Assembly (NCBI GenBank): GCA_029007865.1
Contig: JAQXIQ010000022.1
Span: 1 to 38,795, forward strand
DNA length: 38,795 bases
Direction: 5' to 3'
Origin: Bacillota bacterium
Lineage (GTDB): Bacteria; Bacillota; Clostridia; Christensenellales; QALW01
Made by a program: the position numbers and the translations under genes. Below, piece after piece: positions 25,950-32,273 of this stretch. Under the pieces are notes generated by a model that was not told the origin of the DNA, searched no databases, and was given only the letters and a program-made list of their open reading frames with translations. Positions within the stretch are counted from its first letter, which is position 1, and the number at the start of each line of letters is the position of its first letter.

Positions 25950-26810
25950 TCAAGCATTAGGCAGCGAAGCTACATCGGCAAGCACAACCTCGATGTCGAA
26001 GTTGACATTTGCTCCCTTTGATACTACGCAGTCAGTATCCTGACCTTCATACCAAACACGAATGATGATATCCTGTGTGCCGCCAGCGCTCAGTTGCGCA
26101 ACATAATTTGCATCGTTATTTTTAGTTGCAACAGCGGTATATATACCAGTATCAGCAACTAAAGTTGGAACTCCAACGCTAATGGAATCCACCACTTTAT
26201 TATCGTGGTTTACAGCAGTACTATCAGGCTTATAAACCTTAACCATTGATTCATCTTCACCGCTTACGCTCATAACGGCTATACGAACAGGTTTTACGGA
26301 AAGTTTTCCCTGCGGATCATTGTTTTTCTTTGTTACCGTGATCTGGCTGACAACAACATTAACAGCGGAGTTACCTTCTGTCTTAATCGTGTATTTGAAA
26401 TCATAGTATCCGCCCGCCTTCGCATCTGCACTGCTAGCAGCGCCTACAGCCAGCTTCGCTTCCTCGAGAAGTGTCTGCTTACCATTAGGATCCGTCATAA
26501 AGAGAGAACCATTGGTTGCATTCAGCGGCTGTCCGTCTTTAACAACATAGATATCATTTTTCTTACCTGTATTCGAAGATGCAGGCATAAGAATGATATT
26601 TTGTCCGTTAATAGTAGAAATCTCAGCAAAAGCATCACTTGTTCCTGTTGCCATTATCAGAAGGTTGTTCGGAGCGGTAACGGTAACATTCATGCCCTGG
26701 GCAGTGACCTGTCTGCTCATGGTGAACCATGCGTACGATGCCGATGACATAACAACTGCAGCCACCAGAAGCATTGCAAGAGCAGGTATAAGTTTTCTTG
26801 TTGCTTTCAT
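25950..26810 (-). CDS. Probable major exported (fibre-like) protein with SipW-type signal
   Basis: A 286-residue exported protein. A Lys/Arg start and an Ala/Val/Met hydrophobic stretch end in SSASYAWFTMSRQVTAQG, the likely SipW-type processing region. The mature part is rich in Val, Thr, Asn, Ala and Lys and probably all-beta. It has a single Cys, inside the C-terminal motif IIIRVWYEGQDTDCV. The gene is visibly more AT-rich than its neighbours (for example 26101-26160 is about one third GC), which fits a highly expressed or differently inherited gene. I use the ATG at 26810, nine bases after AAAGG; the track ATG at 26819 touches that site. It is flanked by RNA hairpins on both sides. The function is inferred, not recognised. 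Confidence 0.75.
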   Translation of the reverse strand: MKATRKLIPALAMLLVAAVVMSSASYAWFTMSRQVTAQGMNVTVTAPNNLLIMATGTSDAFAEISTINGQNIILMPASSNTGKKNDIYVVKDGQPLNATNGSLFMTDPNGKQTLLEEAKLAVGAASSADAKAGGYYDFKYTIKTEGNSAVNVVVSQITVTKKNNDPQGKLSVKPVRIAVMSVSGEDESMVKVYKPDSTAVNHDNKVVDSISVGVPTLVADTGIYTAVATKNNDANYVAQLSAGGTQDIIIRVWYEGQDTDCVVSKGANVNFDIEVVLADVASLPNA

Positions 26811-26834
26811 ATTGTTCATCCTTTCTTTTATTAA

Positions 26835-26852
26835 GGCAGGTGCTGCCCTGCC
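26835..26852 (-). ncRNA. Hairpin just upstream of the major exported-protein gene
   Basis: GGCAGG-TGCTGC-CCTGCC, 25 bases before the start codon and ahead of the ribosome binding site. It could be a 5' stabiliser or processing site, isolating this gene within the operon mRNA. Confidence 0.45.
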
Positions 26853-26919
26853 GCAGTATTTATATCACCCGCGTCTGCGCCGTATGCCGTTTTGGCGCGC
26901 CGCGGAGAGTGACCGTATC

Positions 26920-27648
26920 CTATTCCGCCTCGTTCAAGGAGGCTTCTATGACCGAAATGTTCATGTCGGTCTTGAGGGAGCCGCCTATCAGGTCGTCTAT
27001 GCAGTCCGGGTCGTCCCCCTCCAGCCAGATGACCACCGTAAACTTTGTTACATCGCCCGGCTTAAAGTCCTCCACCTGTCTGCGCACGATAGTGCGCTCC
27101 GTCAGGAAATCCACACAGTCCTTTTCCGGTCCGGTGCCGTCGGAACGGGTCCTTGCGTAGGTGGTGTACTCGCCGTCCCGGTAAATCCTGATGCGGATGG
27201 CCTTGTCCACATCGTTCTTGACATTTGTAATAAACATATTGTATTCAAAGGTGACGGTATCCCGGCCTACATTTTTAAGATAGAAGGTATACGCCAGATA
27301 ATCGTCGCCGTTGTGCTGGCCGTTGATGCTGTCGATATCGTCGGGGAGATCGTTCTGGCTGATATTTGTGATATCCTCGGCGGTCTTTGCGTTAAGCCTG
27401 GAGATCTGGTAATCAAACTGCGGCGTTTCAGACAGGCTGAGGCTGTACTGAGTGGCGTCGTATTTGTTGACCGTGACCGTAAAGCTGCCAAACTTGGTGT
27501 ACAGCGCCGAAGCAATGTAAATTATTACGGTCAGTATTACCAGTATCACCAGAACCGAAAGGAGTATCTTGCGTATCAGGCTGTAATTCTTGGCCTCTTT
27601 GGCATTGCGTGCAAGAAAGCGCTCTTTACCCGGACGCGAAACCGACAT
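26920..27648 (-). CDS. Membrane-anchored protein sharing the IWxEG motif of the exported proteins
   Basis: A 242-residue single-pass protein. A basic cytoplasmic tail of about 27 residues precedes a strong membrane helix (KILLSVLVILVILTVIIYIASAL), then an extracytoplasmic domain of about 190 residues. Near its end KFTVVIWLEGDDPDCIDDLIGG matches the RIW.EG...DC motif of the two exported proteins, so the three seem to share a C-terminal fold. It lacks the Y-W-x-T processing region, so it probably stays in the membrane as a base or adaptor. The ATG overlaps the stop of the EAL-like gene by one base, with AGGAGG seven bases upstream. The family is not otherwise recognised. Confidence 0.75.
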   Translation of the reverse strand: MSVSRPGKERFLARNAKEAKNYSLIRKILLSVLVILVILTVIIYIASALYTKFGSFTVTVNKYDATQYSLSLSETPQFDYQISRLNAKTAEDITNISQNDLPDDIDSINGQHNGDDYLAYTFYLKNVGRDTVTFEYNMFITNVKNDVDKAIRIRIYRDGEYTTYARTRSDGTGPEKDCVDFLTERTIVRRQVEDFKPGDVTKFTVVIWLEGDDPDCIDDLIGGSLKTDMNISVIEASLNEAE

Positions 27649-28349
27649 TACAGCACCTCCTGCTCCTCACCGGACTTGTCCTGAATATAGTAATCCGCGG
27701 CGGTATTGCTCCCCGCCCCCGCTGCTTTGGACTGCCTGCGCTCTATCACCTTGATGCCGCGCCCGTGAGCTATGTTGGCGCAGACCCCGGCCACCTGAGA
27801 GCTGTCAGCCGATGGGTCCAGAAGTACGAAATCCACGGGATAGGACGAAAGCCGCAGAACGGGACAGAACTCGTCGCCGAACTCGCTGAGAAGAAAGCGC
27901 ACCCCGTACTCCGTGCGGAGCCGGTGCATTTTTTCCGACGCTTCGGCGGCGTCCTCATAAAGAAGCTCGGAGGAAACCTCGGCAACCAGTGAGGAAAAAT
28001 CACAGCTCCCCTTTTTGCTCCGGCTTTCCAGCAGCTTCCTTAAATAATCCCGCATCAGTGCTTTTGCCGGAATATAGAAACTTGTCCAGCCCTCGGTTGC
28101 CTCGCGGTTCTGAGAAATTTCCGCAACGCGCTGAAACGCCCACGAGGACAGCCTCAGGCTTTGATTGTTCCGGTTTGTGATCACACGGTACTGCGCGGGA
28201 CAGAGTGTGCCGAGCTCCAGGCTGTTGATGCGCAGTTCCGTAAAGGTACCTGCGCGGCGCCCGTCCCTGCATGATAACACCTTATTGCACACAAGCTGCA
28301 AAGGCGAAACCCCGGATTTTATCATTGCTTCCGCAGCAGAATCCTTCAT
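27648..28349 (-). CDS. Degenerate EAL-domain protein, first gene of the secretion operon
   Basis: A 233-residue soluble protein that aligns along its length with an EAL domain. NKVLSCRDGRRAGTFTELRINSLELGTLCPAQY corresponds to the start of EAL (the EAL signature is replaced by FTE), followed by helix segments, LVAEVSSELLYED for the E-x-T-E segment, FLLSEFGDEFCPVLRLSSYPVDFVLLD for the DDFG...K segment (DD to SE, Lys to Leu), and GIKVIERR for the EGVE segment. The metal-binding residues are mostly lost, so it should not cleave c-di-GMP but could bind it or bind a partner. ATG at 28349 with GGGGAG ten bases upstream; track start 28367 has no ribosome binding site. A good promoter lies directly upstream. 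Confidence 0.8.
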   Translation of the reverse strand: MKDSAAEAMIKSGVSPLQLVCNKVLSCRDGRRAGTFTELRINSLELGTLCPAQYRVITNRNNQSLRLSSWAFQRVAEISQNREATEGWTSFYIPAKALMRDYLRKLLESRSKKGSCDFSSLVAEVSSELLYEDAAEASEKMHRLRTEYGVRFLLSEFGDEFCPVLRLSSYPVDFVLLDPSADSSQVAGVCANIAHGRGIKVIERRQSKAAGAGSNTAADYYIQDKSGEEQEVL

Positions 28350-28381
28350 GCGGTAAATTCTCCCCATTTTTTATCAAAGTA

Positions 28382-28410
28382 ATTATAACATTATTCTAGA
28401 ATTGTCGCAA
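28382..28410 (-). promoter_or_regulatory. Promoter of the ten-gene secretion operon
   Basis: On the minus strand TTGCGA (28405-28410), a 17-base spacer ending in TG, and TATAAT (28382-28387), i.e. an extended -10 (TGTTATAAT). It sits about 33 bases before the first start codon. Confidence 0.75.
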
Positions 28411-28456
28411 TACTTTTTCACAAAAAACCATAAATAGTCCATTTTCCCCCGTATTT

Positions 28457-28473
28457 TGCGCCCAAATGCGCCC
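28457..28473. promoter_or_regulatory. TGCGCCC direct repeat upstream of the operon promoter
   Basis: TGCGCCC occurs twice, 10 bases apart (one helical turn), about 47 bases upstream of the -35 box in an otherwise AT-rich stretch. It is placed like an activator site. This is a pattern only; no factor is known. Confidence 0.4.
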
Positions 28474-28645
28474 TTGTTTTTCGCTATTTCGTATTTTTTC
28501 GAACAAATTGCGTCAAAATACTGTTTTTGAGTTTGCTATTTTTTGTAAATTTAAATTGCCGCAGACCGACGCCGCCCGTCGTCTCCGTGCGCGCTTTAGG
28601 CAAACCCTGCTCCACAAACGGTGCGACACTGATCCGTAAGGGTCT

Positions 28646-28678
28646 AAAAATCAAAAAGCACTTGCCGGAACAAGTGCT
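28646..28678 (-). terminator. Intrinsic terminator upstream of the secretion operon
   Basis: AGCACTTG-CCGGAA-CAAGTGCT, an 8-bp perfect stem followed on the minus strand by TTTTTGATTTTTAG. It shields the operon promoter from leftward transcription. Confidence 0.8.
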
Positions 28679-28831
28679 GTATGTCAGTTATACCGATCCT
28701 TAAAGCGCAACAGCGTACCCTGCTGAAAGCAAAAATGAAACCTTGCAAAACGCTTCGCTTTTCGCTATTACTTTTGCTTCCCAGTCCCAAAGACGGATCA
28801 AGCGAAGAGTGATCAGCGAAGAAAAATTAGT

Positions 28832-28863
28832 AAAGCCTCAAAGGCATAAGCCTTTGAGGCTTT
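28832..28863. terminator. Bidirectional terminator after the DMP19-like gene
   Basis: A perfect 13-bp palindrome AAAGCCTCAAAGG-CATAAG-CCTTTGAGGCTTT, with U-rich sequence beyond it on the minus strand. It ends the DMP19-like transcript and marks the left edge of the AT-rich islet. Confidence 0.85.
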
Positions 28864-28918
28864 GTCATTCATGTCCGAAAAAGAACTGGGCGAAAACCGC
28901 TGATTTTACGTAAAATAA

Positions 28919-29323
28919 TTAAATTTCTAATTCATTGGCATATTGTTCTAACAAGTGATTAATTTGTTCTTCGTTTTCATAAAAAATATCATCACACTGT
29001 TCTAAAATCTCTTCTGCTTTATCATCCTCTTCATTTTCTTCTAATATTAAATATGCCTTATATGCTTTTTTAAGATTATCTCTTAAAATTGGTGGGAGAA
29101 TAATTTGTAATTCAGACATTTCTTCTTGCAAATCACTCACATTTTCTACATTGCAAAAATACTGGATGTGCCCGCCATTATTGATTTCGCTTTGATAAGT
29201 CATTAGTTCGGCGTATGGCGATTTTACTCTTTCTTCAGTCCACAACTCCCACATTTTATTCCATTTTAGTTGTTCTTCCGTTAGTTCAACTTTCTTTTTC
29301 TTAAATATATCTAATAAACCCAT
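28919..29323 (-). CDS. DMP19/DUF4375-like small acidic protein
   Basis: A 134-residue, very acidic cytosolic protein. The segment YAELMTYQSEINNGGHIQYFCNVEN matches the E-x-N-N-G-G-x-x-Q-Y-F core of the DUF4375/DMP19 family. A Neisseria member is known as a DNA-mimic protein that blocks a regulator, so a negatively charged mimic or immunity-like role is conceivable, but nothing here proves it. The gene is far more AT-rich than its surroundings (29041-29100 is about a quarter GC), a sign of transfer. The ATG has AAGAGG four bases upstream and a clear promoter about 25 bases before the start. Confidence 0.7.
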   Translation of the reverse strand: MGLLDIFKKKKVELTEEQLKWNKMWELWTEERVKSPYAELMTYQSEINNGGHIQYFCNVENVSDLQEEMSELQIILPPILRDNLKKAYKAYLILEENEEDDKAEEILEQCDDIFYENEEQINHLLEQYANELEI

Positions 29324-29345
29324 AAAACCTCTTCTTTTAAAAAAG

Positions 29346-29374
29346 ATTATACTAAAAACTCACGATGAAATCAA
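29346..29374 (-). promoter_or_regulatory. Promoter of the DMP19-like gene
   Basis: TTGATT (29369-29374), a 17-base spacer and TATAAT (29346-29351) on the minus strand. The -35 hexamer is the same as that of the four-helix-bundle gene next to it. Confidence 0.7.
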
Positions 29375-29392
29375 CAGGTTGCCGTTGTATCG

Positions 29393-29752
29393 CTATTCTT
29401 TAGTAATTTTCTTTTCAATAGTAATGCAAGATGCTGTCAACATTCTTTGTATTCTTCCACAAAGATTTCTATGCTTTCTGAAAGTTAGCTCATCAATGGA
29501 ATTATTTGAGAATAAAAGTTTTAACCAACTTTCTGTTTCAACACATTCTTTGCGGGCAATTTTGAATTTCGATAACATATCAGGCAAGCTTTGCGGATAT
29601 TGAGCTTCGGTAATATTTGCAAAAACACTTGACGAGGATTTGCGAATTTGAAAAATAATATTTGAGTTATCTTTGTGTTCTAAAGACTTACAGAGAAACT
29701 CGATATCAACCGCCAACTGTTCGGCATATTTAAGCAAAGGATTATTTTTCAT
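29393..29752 (-). CDS. Four-helix-bundle protein (23S rRNA intervening-sequence family)
   Basis: A 119-residue all-helical protein. The pattern LLKYAEQLAVDIEFLCKSL, then QIRKSSSSVFANITEAQ, then FKIARKECVETESWLKLL matches the TIGR02436/IVP family, found in 23S rRNA intervening sequences and as free-standing genes, and structurally like the Avd protein of retroelements. No reverse transcriptase or rRNA is present, so it is a free-standing copy; its role is unknown. It is AT-rich. Start at 29752 is set by GAGGTG five bases upstream; the track start at 29791 lies in the promoter. Its promoter directly touches an unusual hairpin array upstream. Confidence 0.85.
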   Translation of the reverse strand: MKNNPLLKYAEQLAVDIEFLCKSLEHKDNSNIIFQIRKSSSSVFANITEAQYPQSLPDMLSKFKIARKECVETESWLKLLFSNNSIDELTFRKHRNLCGRIQRMLTASCITIEKKITKE

Positions 29753-29771
29753 ACACCCACCTCTTACAAAC

Positions 29772-29800
29772 AGTATAGCAAAAAATCGCATCTAAATCAA
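29772..29800 (-). promoter_or_regulatory. Promoter of the four-helix-bundle gene, overlapping the hairpin array
   Basis: TTGATT (29795-29800), a 17-base spacer and TATACT (29772-29777) on the minus strand. The first mini-hairpin of the array (29799-29811) overlaps the -35 box, so a protein bound there could control the gene. Confidence 0.7.
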
Positions 29801-29982
29801 GGCGAAGCCTTGTATGTTATCCGTCAAAGACGGAATGTAATCATTTTCGCAAGAAAATGTATGTAATCCTTTCGAAGAAAGGTATGTAATCAATCCGAAG
29901 GAAATGCACCTACGGTGATGCCATACACGCTCCGCGTGATTACATACGCCTAACGACGATTACATACCAATCCTTCGGATTG
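29799..29982. repeat. Array of mini-hairpins separated by GTATGTAATC repeats
   Basis: Small perfect hairpins with 3-4-base loops alternate with a 10-base unit. Hairpins: AAGGC-GAA-GCCTT (29799-29811), CCGTC-AAA-GACGG (29821-29833), ATTTTC-GCAA-GAAAAT (29843-29858), CTTTC-GAA-GAAAG (29869-29881), CACC-TAC-GGTG (29907-29917), CACGC-TCC-GCGTG (29926-29938), AATCC-TTC-GGATT (29969-29981). Unit GTATGTAATC: variants at 29812 and 29833, exact at 29859 and 29882, and inverted (GATTACATAC) at 29938 and 29958. A 12-base inverted repeat (29891-29902 / 29971-29982) frames the right half. The stems differ while the spacer is conserved. It is not a CRISPR. Confidence 0.85.
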
Positions 29983-29985
29983 GAT

Positions 29986-30023
29986 AAAAATAAAGGAACT
30001 GTCGAAACAGTTCCTTTATTTTT
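29986..30023 (-). terminator. Terminator of the tRNA-Thr/tRNA-Pro unit
   Basis: A 17-bp perfect stem (AAAAATAAAGGAACTGT / ACAGTTCCTTTATTTTT) with a CGAA loop, directly abutting the CCA end of tRNA-Pro. The U-rich arm gives a U-tract in the leftward direction. Confidence 0.9.
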
Positions 30024-30100
30024 TGGTCGAGGTGACAGGATTTGAACCTGCGACCTCTGCGTCCCGAACGCAGCGCTCTACCAAACTGAGCCACACCTCG
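30024..30100 (-). tRNA. tRNA-Pro (anticodon CGG)
   Basis: A full cloverleaf of 77 bases with encoded CCA: acceptor CGAGGTG/CACCTCG, D arm GCTC...GAGC, anticodon stem CTGCG/CGCAG with loop TTCGGGA (anticodon CGG, reads CCG), T loop TTCAAAT, discriminator A. It is three bases downstream of tRNA-Thr in the same transcript. Confidence 0.97.
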
Positions 30101-30103
30101 ATA

Positions 30104-30179
30104 TGGAGCCAATAAAGGGGCTCGAACCCTTGACCTGCAGTTTACGAAACTGCTGCTCTACCAGCTGAGCTATATTGGC
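30104..30179 (-). tRNA. tRNA-Thr (anticodon CGT)
   Basis: A full cloverleaf of 76 bases with encoded CCA: acceptor GCCAATA/TATTGGC, D arm GCTC...GAGC, anticodon stem GCAGT/ACTGC with loop TTCGTAA (anticodon CGT, reads ACG), T loop TTCGAGC, discriminator T. First gene of the tRNA pair. Confidence 0.97.
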
Positions 30180-30209
30180 GTTGTACGGCAAACCCTCATT
30201 GACTTTGAT

Positions 30210-30238
30210 ATTATACTCATTAGCGGCGCTTTTGTCTA
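30210..30238 (-). promoter_or_regulatory. Promoter of the tRNA pair
   Basis: TAGACA (30233-30238), a 17-base spacer and TATAAT (30210-30215) on the minus strand, 31 bases before tRNA-Thr. Near-consensus, as expected for a strong stable-RNA promoter. Confidence 0.85.
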
Positions 30239-30308
30239 TCGTTTTTTATTTTTTTATAACAATTTATTTTCATTCTCATATTATGTTACCAAAAAGGAGT
30301 GATCTGCA

Positions 30309-31280
30309 TTGAAAAAAACAATAATCCTCATCACGGCGGTATTTGTCTTTACCCTGTGCCTTTCAGGCTGCACCGATACAGGAAAGCTGTACCTTACGGT
30401 AAACGAGGTAACGCACTCGGTCTTTTATGCGCCGTTTTACGCCGCTGTCAACCTTGGCTACTTTGAGCAGGAGAACATCGAAATAGAGCTTATTAACGGC
30501 GGCGGCAGCGACAAAAGCATGACGGCCTTGCTGGCGGGTCAGGCCGATATTGCGCTGTTGGGGCCGGAAACCGCAGTATATGTACTTAACGAGGGCAAAT
30601 CCGACTATGCGGTTATTATAGCGCAGCTTACCAAAAAGGACGGCTCGTTTCTGCTTGGCAAAACTCCGGATGATAATTTTTCCTGGGATAAGCTCAAGGG
30701 CAAATCCATTATCGGAGGTCGCAAAGGCGGAATGCCGCAAATGATGCTGGAATACGCCATGAGGCAAAACGGGGTTATCCCCGGCGTTGACGCAGCTGTA
30801 CGCACCGATGTTTCCTTTGACCTGATGGGAGGCGCCTTTATTGGCGGTCAGGATGATTATGTGGCGCTGTTTGAGCCCGTCGCCTCCACCATGGAGCTTG
30901 CCGGGCAGGGATATATCGTAGCAAGCATAGGAGAAGCCGGCGGAGATATTCCCTACACCTGTTTTATGTGTCTTGACAGCTATCTTGATAATCACCCGGA
31001 AAACGCCAAGGCATTTCTGCGTGCGTTAAAAAAAGGTCAGGACTTTGTTGCAAGCGCCTCCACCCCGGAGATAGTAGACGCCATAGCTCCATCCTTCGCC
31101 GACAGTGACCTAGGGCTGCTTACCGCGGTAGTAAACAGATATAAAGATATAAATGTCTGGAACGAAGGCGCCGCCATGAAAAAAGAGGATTACGGGCATC
31201 TTATAGAAATAATCACGCAGGCCGGAATAATAGACCGCGCTCCGGATTTTGAAACCATTACCGCCGGGGAGCTTTGGTAA
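30309..31280 (+). CDS. ABC transporter substrate-binding lipoprotein (NMT1/THI5-like)
   Basis: A 323-residue lipoprotein. The signal peptide ends in CLSGC (lipobox LSGC), so the mature Cys should be lipidated outside the membrane. The mature part has the NMT1/SsuA/ThiY-type fold: VFYAPFYAAVNLGYFEQENIEIELI, then ALLAGQADIALLGPE, then KLKGKSIIGGRKGGMPQMMLEYA. This group binds taurine, sulfonates, nitrate or thiamine-pyrimidine precursors; the ligand is not clear here and no TPP riboswitch precedes it. TTG start with AGGAG nine bases upstream. It is the first gene of a three-gene import unit, followed by an internal terminator. Confidence 0.9.
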   Translation: MKKTIILITAVFVFTLCLSGCTDTGKLYLTVNEVTHSVFYAPFYAAVNLGYFEQENIEIELINGGGSDKSMTALLAGQADIALLGPETAVYVLNEGKSDYAVIIAQLTKKDGSFLLGKTPDDNFSWDKLKGKSIIGGRKGGMPQMMLEYAMRQNGVIPGVDAAVRTDVSFDLMGGAFIGGQDDYVALFEPVASTMELAGQGYIVASIGEAGGDIPYTCFMCLDSYLDNHPENAKAFLRALKKGQDFVASASTPEIVDAIAPSFADSDLGLLTAVVNRYKDINVWNEGAAMKKEDYGHLIEIITQAGIIDRAPDFETITAGELW

Positions 31281-31297
31281 GGCAAATATCAAATTAT

Positions 31298-31325
31298 GCG
31301 GAATGCCATGGCGTTCCGCTTTTTT
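31298..31325 (+). terminator. Internal terminator after the lipoprotein gene
   Basis: GCGGAA-T-GCC-AT-GGC-G-TTCCGC followed by TTTTTT, a classical intrinsic terminator inside the transporter operon. Partial read-through would give more binding protein than ATPase and permease. Confidence 0.85.
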
Positions 31326-31403
31326 GATGCATATAGTGTATTATGCGAAAAAGGGCGAAAGCACGGTAAATACCGTATTTGGCCCGGAAAGGAACGTGAT
31401 AAT

Positions 31404-32273
31404 GTGAAAGGTACTTTTTTACGCATGCTGTCCGGCCGCTGCACCCGGAAATCCGGAGCATCACGGGACGGATTTGCGCCGCACGACCCCTGCAACAGCG
31501 GCACACCCGACAGCGCGGATTTAATAAAACTAGATAATGTATCCATGATCTATAATACACCTGCCGGTGAAGTGTCCGCATTGAGCGATATTTCCTTTAA
31601 TGTCGGAAAAAATGAATTCATAAGCATAGTGGGCAGCTCAGGCTGCGGAAAATCCACCGTGCTGTCCATCATATCGGGCTTACTCAAGCCTACCGGAGGC
31701 AGTGTACTGTATAAAGGCAGACCCGTAACCGGAGTATCCGGCGAAATCGGCTATATGTTGCAGCACGACCACCTTTTCCCCTGGAGTACGGTTTACGAAA
31801 ATGTGCGTCTGGGGCTGAAGATACACAAAAAGGATACGCAGGAAAACCGGGAAAGAGTGATGCGCCTGCTGCGCGATTACAATCTTGCCGAATTCAAAGA
31901 CAGCTACCCAAGAGAGCTGTCCGGGGGTATGCGGCAGCGGGCAGCGCTTATACGCACTCTTGCTCTGGACCCGGAGGTGCTGCTGCTGGACGAACCCTTT
32001 TCGGCACTTGACTATCAGACCAGAATACGGGTTTCCGACGACATTTCGGGAATCATTCGCAGCCGCGGCAAAACCGCAGTGCTGGTAACTCACGATATCT
32101 CCGAGGCCATAAGCCTCTCGGACAGAGTGGTTATCCTGTCCAGAAGGCCGGCAACGGTAAAACGCATAATCGATATTGATCTGGGCGACAATGCCGATGT
32201 TCCCGCCAAAAGAAAATCGCCGCATTTTTCCGGATACTTTGATACGATTTGGGAGGAATTGAACAATGAATAA
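31404..32273 (+). CDS. ABC transporter ATP-binding protein (NitT/TauT type)
   Basis: A 289-residue ABC ATPase with Walker A GSSGCGKST, Q-loop YMLQHDHLFPW, signature LSGGMRQRAALIRTLA, Walker B VLLLDEPFSALD and switch His THDISEA. All motifs look intact. The N-terminus before the ABC core (about 40 residues, rich in Arg, Ser and Cys) is unusual and may be partly untranslated. Start is a GTG at 31404 with AAAGGA ten bases upstream; the track ATG at 31296 lies inside the terminator. A palindrome ACGGTA-AA-TACCGT (31363-31376) before the gene may be an operator. The stop overlaps the permease start by 8 bases. Confidence 0.92.
   Translation: MKGTFLRMLSGRCTRKSGASRDGFAPHDPCNSGTPDSADLIKLDNVSMIYNTPAGEVSALSDISFNVGKNEFISIVGSSGCGKSTVLSIISGLLKPTGGSVLYKGRPVTGVSGEIGYMLQHDHLFPWSTVYENVRLGLKIHKKDTQENRERVMRLLRDYNLAEFKDSYPRELSGGMRQRAALIRTLALDPEVLLLDEPFSALDYQTRIRVSDDISGIIRSRGKTAVLVTHDISEAISLSDRVVILSRRPATVKRIIDIDLGDNADVPAKRKSPHFSGYFDTIWEELNNE

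Larger units (their letters stand above)
28368..28918. other. Gene-free intergenic region upstream of the secretion operon
   Basis: About 550 bases with no supported gene. It contains the operon promoter and direct repeat, an AT-rich tract (28480-28560), a minus-strand terminator (28646-28678) and a bidirectional terminator (28832-28863). The 150 bases between the two terminators hold short inverted CTTCGCT/AGCGAAG motifs but no open frame with a ribosome binding site. Confidence 0.6.

Noticed and set aside
28680-28831. Small RNA or gene between two terminators
   Set aside because: No promoter with acceptable spacing and no open frame with a ribosome binding site could be found; only short inverted CTTCGCT motifs.
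29393-29752. Avd protein of a diversity-generating retroelement
   Set aside because: The fold family is similar, but there is no reverse transcriptase and no template/variable repeat pair in the window.
29799-29982. CRISPR array
   Set aside because: The repeat unit is only about 10 bases, spacers are self-complementary hairpins of 13-16 bases, units occur in both directions, and no cas genes are present.
30024-30179. tRNA-linked integration site (att repeat)
   Set aside because: The 3' end of tRNA-Pro or tRNA-Thr was not found repeated elsewhere in the window and no integrase is present.
30180-30308. TPP riboswitch ahead of the NMT1-like transporter
   Set aside because: I found no conserved CUGAGA/thi-box arms in this 130-base AT-rich gap, so the thiamine link is unsupported.
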